From: Pseudomonadales bacterium
GTDB lineage: Bacteria; Pseudomonadota; Gammaproteobacteria; Pseudomonadales; Pseudohongiellaceae
Length of the DNA stretch: 32,672 nt
Direction of reading: 5' to 3'
Assembly: GCA_023256835.1 (NCBI GenBank)
Contig: JALREE010000308.1
Location: 1 to 32,672 of the forward strand
In this document: positions 15,668 to 23,676 of the stretch, one piece after another
Numbering within the stretch: the first letter of the stretch is position 1
How the letters are laid out: every line of letters starts with the position of its first letter
Notes under the pieces: generated by a model
Seen by the model: only the letters and a program-made list of their open reading frames with translations
What the model was told of the DNA's origin: nothing
The model's database searches: none
Program-made: the position numbers and the translations under genes

Positions 15668-16144
15668 TTATTTCGGCATTCTGACAGCGCGGATCTCGAT
15701 CTCGACCAGCCAGCCATCGACCACCAGGTCGGCAATCTCGACGACTGAACGCACGGGCTTCAGCGGGTTCTCCTCGGTGCCGAAGAACTGCTGGTAGCCG
15801 CGGTTGAAGCCGGCGAAGTCGAATTCGCCATCTTCACCAGCCACGCCGAAGACGCGCACCTGGACGATGTCACCCATGGACCAGCCCTTCTCTTCCAGCG
15901 TGGCCTTGAACTTGTTGAAGGTGTCGACCGTCTGCTGCTCCATGTCGCCGTAGCTGCCATCGGGCAGGGGGTCAGCGCCCGCACCGCTGAGGTACAGCGT
16001 CTCGGCGCCCGGCGGAATGTAGATGTTGTTGAAGAAGTTGCGGCCTTCGCCGGTACGGATGATCTCCTGCGCGCTGCTGGTCACCGCGAAGGCGGCGGCG
16101 AACAGGGCTGCGGAAAGGGAAACTGCCTTGGTGAATCGTGTCAT
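15668..16144 (-). CDS. Exported RidA-family protein, copy 1 (promoter-proximal)
   Basis: 158 residues with a good ribosome-binding site (GGAGG, 8 bases from ATG) and a signal peptide (VTSSA-QE cleavage near 25). The Rid domain retains Arg132 (KPVRS) and Glu148 (WLVEIEIRA), the two residues most tied to imine deaminase activity in RidA. Nearly the same sequence is repeated in the following gene. The signal peptide places it in the periplasm, together with the Tat-exported FAD oxidase of this locus, whose expected imine product is the RidA substrate. The diheme cytochrome gene lies immediately upstream on the same strand. Confidence 0.92.
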   Translation of the reverse strand: MTRFTKAVSLSAALFAAAFAVTSSAQEIIRTGEGRNFFNNIYIPPGAETLYLSGAGADPLPDGSYGDMEQQTVDTFNKFKATLEEKGWSMGDIVQVRVFGVAGEDGEFDFAGFNRGYQQFFGTEENPLKPVRSVVEIADLVVDGWLVEIEIRAVRMPK

Positions 16145-16185
16145 GAGTCTGGCCTCCGGAGGTCAGGGTCTGTTGGAGGGGCGCC

Positions 16186-16815
16186 TCAGCGCCCCAGCGT
16201 ATTGATGTAGCTGACGACATCCACGATGGCCTGGTCATCGGTCAACCCGGACGTCATGGTGCGCATCATCGCGCCGTACTGATCCAGCGGATCAACACCG
16301 CGGTACCCGGCCTTGAAGTTCTTCAGCTGGGTGACGAGGTACCAGTCATTCTGGCCGGCCAGTTGCGGGGCGTTCATGGCCTCGCTGCCTTCGGCATTGG
16401 CACCGTGACAGCTGGCGCAGGCCTGATACAGCTGCTGGCCGCGCTGGACATTGCCGCCGGTGAGGGTCGGGGTTGCCGGCACGTATTCCCAGGTGGCTGC
16501 CCACTCCAGGATGTCTGCGATGTTCTCGTCGGTCAGGATGACCGCCATCGGCTGCATTTCCATGCCGTGATAGTCATCCGGATGCTTGCCACGCCCCCCG
16601 GCGCGGAACAGCTCCAGCTGACGCTTGAGATACCAGGGCTCCATGCCGGCCAGGCGCGGGCCGTTGATGCCCTCGCTGCCCATGCCGTCGGTGCCGTGGC
16701 AGGTGAAACAGAATCGGTGATTGACTGGCTCGTGAGGTTCGGCCGCCCAGCTGCCCGCACTGACGGTGGCCATGGCGATGATGGCAAGCAGAGGGAATAA
16801 AGCTTTGCGTAACAT
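16186..16815 (-). CDS. Diheme cytochrome c (c4-like)
   Basis: 209 residues. The start at 16815 has GGAG upstream and a signal peptide follows (AGSWA-AE cleavage near 25). Two class I cytochrome c domains bear CFTCH (36-40) and CASCH (133-137); methionines after each (85-90; 183-187) can be the sixth heme ligands. The repeated LAGxxxWYLxxQLxxF segment is typical of cytochrome c4 and related periplasmic electron carriers. It lies between the TonB receptor and the ridA genes on the same strand with a 41-bp gap to ridA, suggesting that it takes electrons from an oxidase or dehydrogenase of this locus. That partnership is inferred. Confidence 0.92.
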   Translation of the reverse strand: MLRKALFPLLAIIAMATVSAGSWAAEPHEPVNHRFCFTCHGTDGMGSEGINGPRLAGMEPWYLKRQLELFRAGGRGKHPDDYHGMEMQPMAVILTDENIADILEWAATWEYVPATPTLTGGNVQRGQQLYQACASCHGANAEGSEAMNAPQLAGQNDWYLVTQLKNFKAGYRGVDPLDQYGAMMRTMTSGLTDDQAIVDVVSYINTLGR

Positions 16816-16837
16816 ACGGTTATGTCTCCATTTGAGA

Positions 16838-16869
16838 AAAGGGTGCCACCGCGGTGGCACCCTTTCGAG
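16838..16869 (-). terminator. Strong hairpin between the TonB receptor and cytochrome c genes
   Basis: A near-perfect palindrome, AAAGGGTGCCACC/GGTGGCACCCTTT (13-bp arms), is followed on the minus strand by TTTTCTC. It should end most receptor transcripts and allow limited read-through to the cytochrome and ridA genes. Confidence 0.75.
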
Positions 16870-16901
16870 GACTAACTCATCCGGTTCATCTCACGACGAA
16901 C

Positions 16902-19445
16902 TCAGATGTCCATCTTGAAGCGCGCGTACCAGAAGGCGCCGTTCGGGCTGAACGCACCACCGGTGACGTACCGGTTGCTGGTGGTGGCGTTGAAGTCCAC
17001 AGGACGCACTTTCTCGGGCGCGGTGTTCAGGATGTTGTCGGCGCCGACGATGAACGTGTAACGGTCACGCAGGGTGTAGGCCACTTCACCGCCGTAGATC
17101 ACCTTGTCACCCACCCAGTAGTCGCGCTTCGGGTCGGCATTGGCGGGTACAGAGAAGTACTCGTCGTAGTAGTTGGCCTGCAGCGTGAATCTCCAGTCAC
17201 CCAGAGTGTGATTCGCGCGGAAGTTGCCGCGGTTGGCGGGAATCCCGTCTTCCAGGTCGGCAATGTTGGCGCGGGTCAGCAAGCCAGGAGTCAGCTTGGT
17301 CAGCTCCTGCTTGGTCCAGGCCCAGGAAGCCGCGAACTCGGTGTTGCCCCAGTCCTCGAAATCCATTCCCCACGAACCGACGATCTCCACACCCTCGTTG
17401 GTGGTGGACATGTCGTTGGTGTAGTAGTTGAAGGACACGATGCTGCGGGCGCCGGAGATGCCGGAAGCTTCCAGCTGCTCGGCGATCGCCGGGGTGATGT
17501 CGAAGGTCGCAGAGTTCAGGATGCGGTCATCCAGATCGATGCGGTAGTAGTCGATGGTCAGATCCACACCGGCAAACTCCGTCGCCAGACCGATGCTGTA
17601 GTTGGTGGACTCTTCCGGTGTCAGCTCCTTGCCCCCGAAAAGCTGGGAGATCGGGTTGGTCGGAGGAATCTGGCCCTGAGTCACAGGAATGCTGTCAACC
17701 ACACCGGTGCTGATGTTGGAGATGTTCGCCTGACCCGGAGACGGTGCACGGAAGCCTGTGCTGACCGTCGTGCGGATGTTCGTGGTCTCTGTCAGCGCAT
17801 AACGGGCAGTCAGCTTGCCATTGGTAGTATTGCCGAAGGTGTTGTAGAAGTCTTCGTAACGGATGGCGGCGCCCAGCAGCAGACGTTCAGTCACGTCCAC
17901 TTCCAGGTCAGCGTAGATGCTCCAGTTCTTGCGGTCCCAGGTGCCCTGCTGGTCCGGGCCGAAACCCTGGAAGCCGTCGGAGCCCACGCCTGCGCCCAGG
18001 CTGGAGTATGGTCCGATGCGGTAGGAGTCCTGATCCTGTGAGCTCACCTTGAAGATTTCACGACGCCACTCGACACCGTAGGCGACGTTCAGGGGGGAGT
18101 ACAGACCCACGTCGAAAGGCTTGGACAGGTCGAGGTTGATGTTGTTCTCGATTGTCGTGTAGATACCCGGCTCGAAGCTGGTGGGTGAATCCGGACCCAT
18201 GGACGGGTTGGTGGTGTTCGAGATGATGTAGGTCATCTCGGAGAAACCATTGCCCAGGCTCAGATCGTAGCTGGTGCCGTCATTCAGCTCGCCACGCAGA
18301 CCGGTCACGTTGGACATGTCGGTGTTCTTGCCACCGAAGTCCGGCGTGTAGCCACCGGGGAACCACTCGAGGAACGTGAAGCACTGCGGGTCGGCCAGGC
18401 CGGCATTGCGGGCTGCCACGGAGCTGGTCACTTTGGTGGTCGCATTCAAGCCGCGCGGAATGGTCGGGCAGGTGGTGCCGGTGCCGGGTGTCAGATCGAA
18501 GAATAGCTGGTTTGAACCACGGGTGAACACACCGGAGCGGTTTTCCGGGTTGCGGAAGAAGAAGCCGAGTTCCACTTCCTTCTCACTGTAACCGGAGAAG
18601 GAGTACAGCTCCTGGTCACCGCCCAGATCCAGACCGGCGTTGAGGAACAGGTTGACGATTTCGGTGTCCGGCAGACCTTGATGCTGGGCGTTCACTCGCA
18701 CGGCGTTGTTGCCATTGTTGATCAGCGTCTGCGCGTCGCCGCGCTGGATGCTGCGGTCGCTGCGCTTCTGGTTGGTCATGTCCATGCTGATGTTGGCGAA
18801 GCCGTTCTGGCCCAGGGGCAGACCCAGGTTGGCGGCGACATAGTTCAGCTGGCCGTCGTTGGTCTCGGTCAGAATACCGGTCTTGGTCTCGATGGACAGG
18901 CCTTCGCTGTTTTCCTTCAGCTGGAAGTTGATCACGCCGGCGATCGCATCAGAGCCGTACTGGGCGGCAGCGCCGTCACGCAGCACTTCTACCTGACGCA
19001 GGGCGATCGGCGGAATCTGGGAGACGTCGGGGAAGTGGGTGCCCTGACGACCGAACTGCACCGCAGCGGAACGGTGACGACGCTTGCCGTTCACCAGTAC
19101 GAGCGTGTCATCGGCTGGCAGGCCGCGCAGGGTGGCGGGACGCACCAGTGAGCTGGAGTCGTTGATGTCCTGCACGTCAACGTTGAAGGTCGGTACCAGG
19201 TTGCGCAGCAGATCGTTCATGTCTGCAGTGCCCTGATCCTGGAAGTCGGACGCTGAGAAGACGTCGACGGGGGCAGCGGAGTCCAGCGCCGTACGCGGAG
19301 CGCGACGGGAGCCGATGATTACCACTTCTTCGATTTCTTCAGCCGCCGGCGCCTGAGCCATGGCGACTGGTGCGGTGGCTGCCACGGAGCCCAGCAGGGC
19401 GGCAACAGACGACAGCGTCAGCAGGTTCGATATTTTCATAGTCAT
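16902..19445 (-). CDS. TonB-dependent outer-membrane receptor
   Basis: 847 residues. A signal peptide (AMAQA, ~30) is followed by a TonB-box-like EEVVIIGS, a plug domain (~45-165) with LVNGKRRHR and VEVLRDGAAAQYGSDAIAG, and a large beta barrel ending in FWYARFKMDI with a C-terminal aromatic/hydrophobic strand. The start could also be ATG 19439, which lies at a better distance from AAAGGG. Lengthy acidic and Asn-rich loops are typical of receptors for organic substrates in marine and freshwater Gammaproteobacteria; the substrate is not predictable. It is the first gene downstream of the regulator on the same strand and has its own upstream operator and -10 box. A terminator hairpin follows it. 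Confidence 0.93.
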   Translation of the reverse strand: MTMKISNLLTLSSVAALLGSVAATAPVAMAQAPAAEEIEEVVIIGSRRAPRTALDSAAPVDVFSASDFQDQGTADMNDLLRNLVPTFNVDVQDINDSSSLVRPATLRGLPADDTLVLVNGKRRHRSAAVQFGRQGTHFPDVSQIPPIALRQVEVLRDGAAAQYGSDAIAGVINFQLKENSEGLSIETKTGILTETNDGQLNYVAANLGLPLGQNGFANISMDMTNQKRSDRSIQRGDAQTLINNGNNAVRVNAQHQGLPDTEIVNLFLNAGLDLGGDQELYSFSGYSEKEVELGFFFRNPENRSGVFTRGSNQLFFDLTPGTGTTCPTIPRGLNATTKVTSSVAARNAGLADPQCFTFLEWFPGGYTPDFGGKNTDMSNVTGLRGELNDGTSYDLSLGNGFSEMTYIISNTTNPSMGPDSPTSFEPGIYTTIENNINLDLSKPFDVGLYSPLNVAYGVEWRREIFKVSSQDQDSYRIGPYSSLGAGVGSDGFQGFGPDQQGTWDRKNWSIYADLEVDVTERLLLGAAIRYEDFYNTFGNTTNGKLTARYALTETTNIRTTVSTGFRAPSPGQANISNISTGVVDSIPVTQGQIPPTNPISQLFGGKELTPEESTNYSIGLATEFAGVDLTIDYYRIDLDDRILNSATFDITPAIAEQLEASGISGARSIVSFNYYTNDMSTTNEGVEIVGSWGMDFEDWGNTEFAASWAWTKQELTKLTPGLLTRANIADLEDGIPANRGNFRANHTLGDWRFTLQANYYDEYFSVPANADPKRDYWVGDKVIYGGEVAYTLRDRYTFIVGADNILNTAPEKVRPVDFNATTSNRYVTGGAFSPNGAFWYARFKMDI

Positions 19446-19535
19446 TTATCCCTTTTCATTCGTTTCTTGAGTTGCGAAAGAGAGACCGTGCGCCCGCTAC
19501 TGTGGGTATGGGGGCTCGACCTTGATAGCGTCTCG

Positions 19536-19541
19536 ATTATC
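19536..19541 (-). promoter_or_regulatory. -10 box of the TonB receptor promoter
   Basis: GATAAT on the minus strand (five of six consensus bases), 22 bp downstream of the last GGAGG of the shared 33-bp element. There is no good -35, as expected for an activator-dependent promoter. The leader to the ATG would be about 85 nt. Confidence 0.5.
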
Positions 19542-19556
19542 TGCACAGGGCTGGGT

Positions 19557-19591
19557 GCAAAGTCCTCCTAAAAACCTTCTGAATACCTCCC
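19557..19591 (-). promoter_or_regulatory. Shared operator, copy A (upstream of the TonB receptor)
   Basis: Minus strand reads GGGAGG-16 bp-AGGAGGACTTT with a central TTCAGAA. It matches copy B at 21913-21948 in 29 of 33 positions, in the same orientation relative to the gene it precedes. Two RGGAGG half-sites 22 bp apart lie on one face of the helix, as expected for direct-repeat binding by OmpR/ToxR-type winged-helix proteins. Confidence 0.7.
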
Positions 19592-19683
19592 ATAACTGTT
19601 CGAGGATTGAATTCATTAGGTTTTCGGTCAATTTTCGGGCGCGGTGGTGATGCGAGGGCAGGGCGCGAAGGGCGGCCCGGGGA

Positions 19684-21765
19684 TCAGTCGAGGATGTTCT
19701 GCGCCTGCATGCCGGCAAGCTTGCGGGACTCCAGTTCCGCCCAGTCCTCGTCGCTCCAGAGGTTGTTGCGGGACATGAAGGTGCCTGCTTCGTAGGCTGC
19801 ACGGGCGCGTTCGCTGAGGGCGACGCCGGTCATCGGCTGCATGGCCATGACCCCTTCCATGAGCCGGCGCTGCCAGGAGATGCCGAAATCCAGCTCTTCC
19901 AGGACAGCAAGGTAGCGCGGGTCTTCCAGCACGGCAGAAGGAAAGTACTTCTCGGCGCTGTGGGTGACATTGAAGAGACGACGTTTCTGCAACGGGGGAA
20001 TGTGCCGCCACTGTTCCACGCCGGATTCCACGTCGCCCAGCATGAAACTGAGCGCACCCTTGGTGAAGTTGTGGTCTTCGCCCAGATTCATGATGGCGCG
20101 ATAGGCCTCATTGCCCAGCGCCATCTCGCCGCTGAGAAAGCCGATGACTGCTTCACTGTAGTGCGCCAGCAGGCCGTCCTTGTCGACATCGCGTTGCCGG
20201 TTAAAGAACATCTCGGCCTGTCGGAAGTCTCCCGCCAGCGCCAGATTGGTGGCGACCGTGCCCAGGAAGCCCACGTGATAGGGACGCTCCTGCAGCTGTC
20301 CCTTGGCCGAGAGCAGCATGGCGCGGGGTGCCTGGATATTGCTGCGGTAGCTCCACACTTCATCGGGCGAGATCTCGAACGGGCCCACATCGCTGGCGCG
20401 ATCCAGGAACTGGGAGGCTTCCTCATACATGCGTGCGCCAATGAGGAACAGAGCATAGTGGGCCATGGCATAACCCGGCGGGTTGCCGGACAGGATCTGC
20501 TCGCGCAGCTGCATTTCCTGCTGGATCTGGCTGGTGCCGCTCATGCGCAGCTTCATTTCATTGATGGACTGCAGGGCGGCGCTGTCCGGCGCCAGGCGGG
20601 CCACTTCTCGATGGATGCTGCTGATCAGCTCGGTCAGCTCCGCGATTCGTTCACTGCCGCTGTACACCGCCATGTTGTTGGCGGCCGTGGCAGCCCCCTG
20701 GTAGGCGTTGATGAAGTCCGGGTCGGCCTCCAGGGCAGACAGGTAGTAGTCGATGGCGCGCTGGAAATCGTCCGGGCTGAACTGGTTGTAGTAGAACTCG
20801 GCGCGCAGGAAGCGCTCGTAGGCAATGGCATCGGTGGTGCCCCAGTCCAGCATCTGGCGTCGCTCTTCTTCATCCAGGTGCACGCTCAGGGCGCTGACGA
20901 CATTCGACACGATCTGATCCTGCAGGCCGAACAGATCCTCGATGGGCAGGTCGAACTGCTCGGAGTACTGGTGCACGCCGTCGCTGGCGCGCGTCAACTG
21001 CACCGTCACGCGCATGCGCCCTTCGGCGGTCTGCACGCTGCCGTGCAGGACGTGGTCGGCATTCAGATCACGCCCGCGGTCGACGATGCGCTCCGAGCGG
21101 CGGTTCTCCTCGCTGTCTGCCAGCCCGCGCGCCGGCGAGAGGACCTCCATGTGACTGAGCTTGGACAGCCCGTCCACCAGAGATTCGCGCAGTCCATCGG
21201 TGAGAAACTGATTCTCGGTGTTGAGGCCGCGATTGACGAAGGGCAGCACGGCAAGGCGCACCACTTCGTCCTTGTCGCTGACGACATTGCTGCCCGGCCA
21301 GATCAGCAGGACGGCCGCCAGCGCGGCGGCGCCAAGACCGGCGAGCACCCGGTTGTCCTGCAGCGGGTGCCACGTCGGACTTCGGCTGTCGGCTGTCGGG
21401 TCGGCTGCGGTCTCGGCGACTGTGTCGGCGGAGGATGGCGGTCGCACCACGTCGGCGATCAGGGAATAGCCCCGCTTTGGAATGGTGCGGATGTAGCGCG
21501 GCTGGTGCGCATCGTCGCCCAGGGCGCTGCGCAGCTCGGCAATGGCCTTGTGGACGGCATGGTCAGAAGGAAAGGTGCCCTGCCAGAAGCGCCCCAGCAA
21601 CTCTTCGTGGCTGATGACATCCCCGGGTTGCTGCGCGAGGCAGTCAAGCACGTCCATGCTGCGCGGGGTGACTTTCACCTCGACGTCGCCCTGGGTCAGG
21701 GTGCAGGAGGTCAGCGACACGTCCCAGTCGCCGATCCTGTATTTAGTGATCTTTTCGGATGCCAC
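19684..21765 (-). CDS. ToxR/CadC-type transmembrane transcriptional regulator with large C-terminal sensor region
   Basis: 693 residues from GTG 21765; the listed ORF starts at GTG 21852. The shorter start is preferred because the OmpR-type winged helix begins right after it (KYRIGDWDV) and a promoter appears to overlap 21852. Order: DNA-binding domain (~7-107, HKAIAELRSALGDD recognition region, IRTIPKRGYSL wing), one transmembrane helix (~138-157), then a TolB/FlgO-N-like segment (AVLPFVNRG..ENQFLTDGL) and TPR-like helices in the periplasm. This architecture signals through the membrane without phosphorylation. It lies between two genes that share a 33-bp element and is their likely regulator. 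TTG starts in between are possible. Confidence 0.87.
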   Translation of the reverse strand: MASEKITKYRIGDWDVSLTSCTLTQGDVEVKVTPRSMDVLDCLAQQPGDVISHEELLGRFWQGTFPSDHAVHKAIAELRSALGDDAHQPRYIRTIPKRGYSLIADVVRPPSSADTVAETAADPTADSRSPTWHPLQDNRVLAGLGAAALAAVLLIWPGSNVVSDKDEVVRLAVLPFVNRGLNTENQFLTDGLRESLVDGLSKLSHMEVLSPARGLADSEENRRSERIVDRGRDLNADHVLHGSVQTAEGRMRVTVQLTRASDGVHQYSEQFDLPIEDLFGLQDQIVSNVVSALSVHLDEEERRQMLDWGTTDAIAYERFLRAEFYYNQFSPDDFQRAIDYYLSALEADPDFINAYQGAATAANNMAVYSGSERIAELTELISSIHREVARLAPDSAALQSINEMKLRMSGTSQIQQEMQLREQILSGNPPGYAMAHYALFLIGARMYEEASQFLDRASDVGPFEISPDEVWSYRSNIQAPRAMLLSAKGQLQERPYHVGFLGTVATNLALAGDFRQAEMFFNRQRDVDKDGLLAHYSEAVIGFLSGEMALGNEAYRAIMNLGEDHNFTKGALSFMLGDVESGVEQWRHIPPLQKRRLFNVTHSAEKYFPSAVLEDPRYLAVLEELDFGISWQRRLMEGVMAMQPMTGVALSERARAAYEAGTFMSRNNLWSDEDWAELESRKLAGMQAQNILD

Positions 21766-21832
21766 GGTGGAACCGTATTTGAGTGTGCGACCCGGCAAGG
21801 TGCACTCGTTGTCTGCAGGCTGTGTGCTCCGA

Positions 21833-21861
21833 AGTAGAGCGCAGAAAGCCACCTAGGTCAA
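21833..21861 (-). promoter_or_regulatory. Putative promoter of the ToxR/CadC-type regulator
   Basis: On the minus strand TTGACC (21861-21856) and TCTACT (21838-21833) are spaced by 17 bp. Transcription would start near 21826, downstream of the GTG at 21852, which supports the internal GTG at 21765 as the true start. Confidence 0.45.
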
Positions 21862-21912
21862 GTTGGGTGCACGAGGCCGCGGGCAGCGCAAAGCCACGAA
21901 AACGGGGGATTT

Positions 21913-21948
21913 AGGAGGTTTTCAGAAGCTTTTTGGGAGGACTTTTGC
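21913..21948 (+). promoter_or_regulatory. Shared operator, copy B (upstream of the FAD oxidase)
   Basis: AGGAGG-16 bp-GGGAGGACTTT with a central TTCAGAA, matching copy A in 29 of 33 positions. The second GGAGG lies in the -35 region of the oxidase promoter. Its place between the divergent genes could also let it affect the regulator's own promoter. Confidence 0.7.
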
Positions 21949-21960
21949 CAGCGTGCCCGA

Positions 21961-21966
21961 TTTAAT
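21961..21966 (+). promoter_or_regulatory. -10 box of the FAD oxidase promoter
   Basis: TTTAAT (five of six consensus bases), 20 bp downstream of the last GGAGG of operator copy B and without a good -35. The spacing mirrors copy A and its -10 box. Confidence 0.5.
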
Positions 21967-22078
21967 CCCAAGCTGTGGAATACCCGCTTGCAGACTTGGG
22001 CACGTCGGTCTGCAGCGTCATCAGATTGTCGCGTCACACCCAATAGACAGAAGCACTGAATCACAAGAGGACCAGTCC

Positions 22079-23647
22079 GTGAACAAGCCCGTCAGCCGTC
22101 GAGAATTCCTGAACCTGATCGCCGCCACCGGTGGCACCGCCGCCATCCTCGGCATCACCGGGGCGCTGGGCATGATCCCCGCGAGCGCCACGGCATCGGT
22201 ACCCAATCTGCTGCGCCTGGCCAATCAGAACAAGAAGGTGGTGATCCTGGGCGCCGGCATCTCCGGTCTGACCGTGGCCTACGAACTGGGCAAGGCCGGT
22301 TATGACTGTACAGTGCTGGAGGGCTCCCATCGCCCCGGTGGTCGCATCTTCACCATTCGTGCCGGCACCCTGATCGACGAGATCGGCAATCCCCAGTACT
22401 GCGAATGGGACGATGAACCTCACCTGTTCTTCAATGGCGGTGCGGCTCGCATTCCGAGCACTCACAGCAACACGCTGCACTACTGCAAGGAACTGGGCGT
22501 CAATCTCGAGATGTTCATCAACGAGAACAAGATGGCCTGGATCCAGGACGACAACATCATGGGCGGCAAGCCCATCCGCAATGCGGAATTCACCACCAAT
22601 GTGCGCGGCTTCATGGCGGAGCTGATGTCCAAGGCGATGACCGAGCTGGAGCTGGATCAGCCCTTCAGCGACGAAGAGGCCGGTCAGGTCATGAGCATGA
22701 TCCGAGCCTTCGGCGATCTGGGGCCCGACAACCGCTTCACCGGCAGCAGCCGCGCCGGCTACGCCTCCGGCAACTATGTGACCCACACCGTGCAGAAGGA
22801 CATCATCGACGTGCGCAATCTGCTGCGTGCCAACGCCGCGCGCAACGTGCTCAGCGACAACGAAGGTGAAACCGGCCCGATGCTGATGCAGCCCACGGGC
22901 GGCATGGATCGCATTCCTTACGGCTTCGCCCGTGTGCTGGACGGCAAGATCAAGTACCGCGCCTTCGTGCTGGGCGTGAACCTGACCGACAAGGGCGTTG
23001 CGGTGGAATACCGTCAGGATGGCCAGACGCACGCCATCGAGGCGGATTACTGCTTCAACTGCATCCCCAGCCATTTCATGAGCGGCATCACCAACAACCT
23101 GCCAGCCGATTACCTCCAGGCGCTCAAGTACATCCGTCGCGGCACCGCGTACAAGGGTGCTTTCCAGGCGAAGGAGCGCTTCTGGGAGAAGCAGGGAATC
23201 TACGGTGGCATCAGCTGGACCAACCAGCCCATCCGCCAGATCTGGTATCCGCCGCACGGCATTCACAAGCAGAAGGGCGTTGTTCTGGCCGCCTACGATT
23301 ACGGCAATGGCATGCCCTTCACCCGCATGACCCAGGAGCAGCGCATCGAGGCCATGATCTCCCAGGGCGAGAAAGTGCACGCCGATTACCGTCAACAGGT
23401 CGAGAAGGGCGTCACCATCGCCTGGCACCGCATGAACTACATGCTGGGCTGTTCCGCCCGCTGGAATGTCGAGACTCCGGAAGAGGAGGCGATCTTCGCG
23501 AAGCTGCAGGCTTCGGTTGACGGCCGCTACTGGTGCATCGGGGATCAGGTCAGCAAGCACACCGCCTGGATGGAGAGTGCCATTCAGTCCGCCCATGTGG
23601 CGCTGGCCGATCTGGACGCCCGCGTGCGTGCCAAGGCGAGCGCCTGA
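22079..23647 (+). CDS. Tat-exported FAD-dependent amine / L-amino-acid oxidase family protein
   Basis: 522 residues from GTG 22079, which has AGAGGA 7 bases upstream; the listed ORF begins 72 codons too early. SRREFLNLIAATGG is a Tat signal (Arg7-Arg8), so a folded FAD enzyme is sent to the periplasm. The FAD fold is clear: VVILGAGISGLTVAYEL (dinucleotide-binding), Glu81, RPGGRI, and the C-terminal YWCIGDQVSKHTAWMESAI motif of flavin amine oxidases. Members oxidise amines or L-amino acids to imines, giving peroxide or passing electrons to a carrier. The gamma-glutamyltransferase gene follows after 29 bp. Exported RidA proteins and a cytochrome c in the same locus fit an imine-forming periplasmic enzyme. 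The exact substrate is unknown. Confidence 0.9.
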   Translation: MNKPVSRREFLNLIAATGGTAAILGITGALGMIPASATASVPNLLRLANQNKKVVILGAGISGLTVAYELGKAGYDCTVLEGSHRPGGRIFTIRAGTLIDEIGNPQYCEWDDEPHLFFNGGAARIPSTHSNTLHYCKELGVNLEMFINENKMAWIQDDNIMGGKPIRNAEFTTNVRGFMAELMSKAMTELELDQPFSDEEAGQVMSMIRAFGDLGPDNRFTGSSRAGYASGNYVTHTVQKDIIDVRNLLRANAARNVLSDNEGETGPMLMQPTGGMDRIPYGFARVLDGKIKYRAFVLGVNLTDKGVAVEYRQDGQTHAIEADYCFNCIPSHFMSGITNNLPADYLQALKYIRRGTAYKGAFQAKERFWEKQGIYGGISWTNQPIRQIWYPPHGIHKQKGVVLAAYDYGNGMPFTRMTQEQRIEAMISQGEKVHADYRQQVEKGVTIAWHRMNYMLGCSARWNVETPEEEAIFAKLQASVDGRYWCIGDQVSKHTAWMESAIQSAHVALADLDARVRAKASA

Positions 23648-23676
23648 TCCGGCTGTCACAGCCAGAGGAGAACGCC

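Larger units (their letters stand above)
21766..22078. other. 313-bp divergent regulatory region between the regulator and the FAD oxidase
   Basis: No gene seen. It contains a putative promoter for the regulator (minus), shared operator copy B, a -10 box for the oxidase and a leader of about 105 nt for the oxidase mRNA. Each is listed separately. Confidence 0.6.

Noticed and set aside
19960-21837. 625-residue plus-strand ORF
   Set aside because: Antisense shadow of the ToxR/CadC-type regulator; no domain seen.
21852-22078. Upstream extension of the FAD oxidase ORF (from 21863) and of the regulator ORF (to 21852)
   Set aside because: Both extensions cover the operator and promoter region and encode sequence unlike their families; internal GTG starts fit better.
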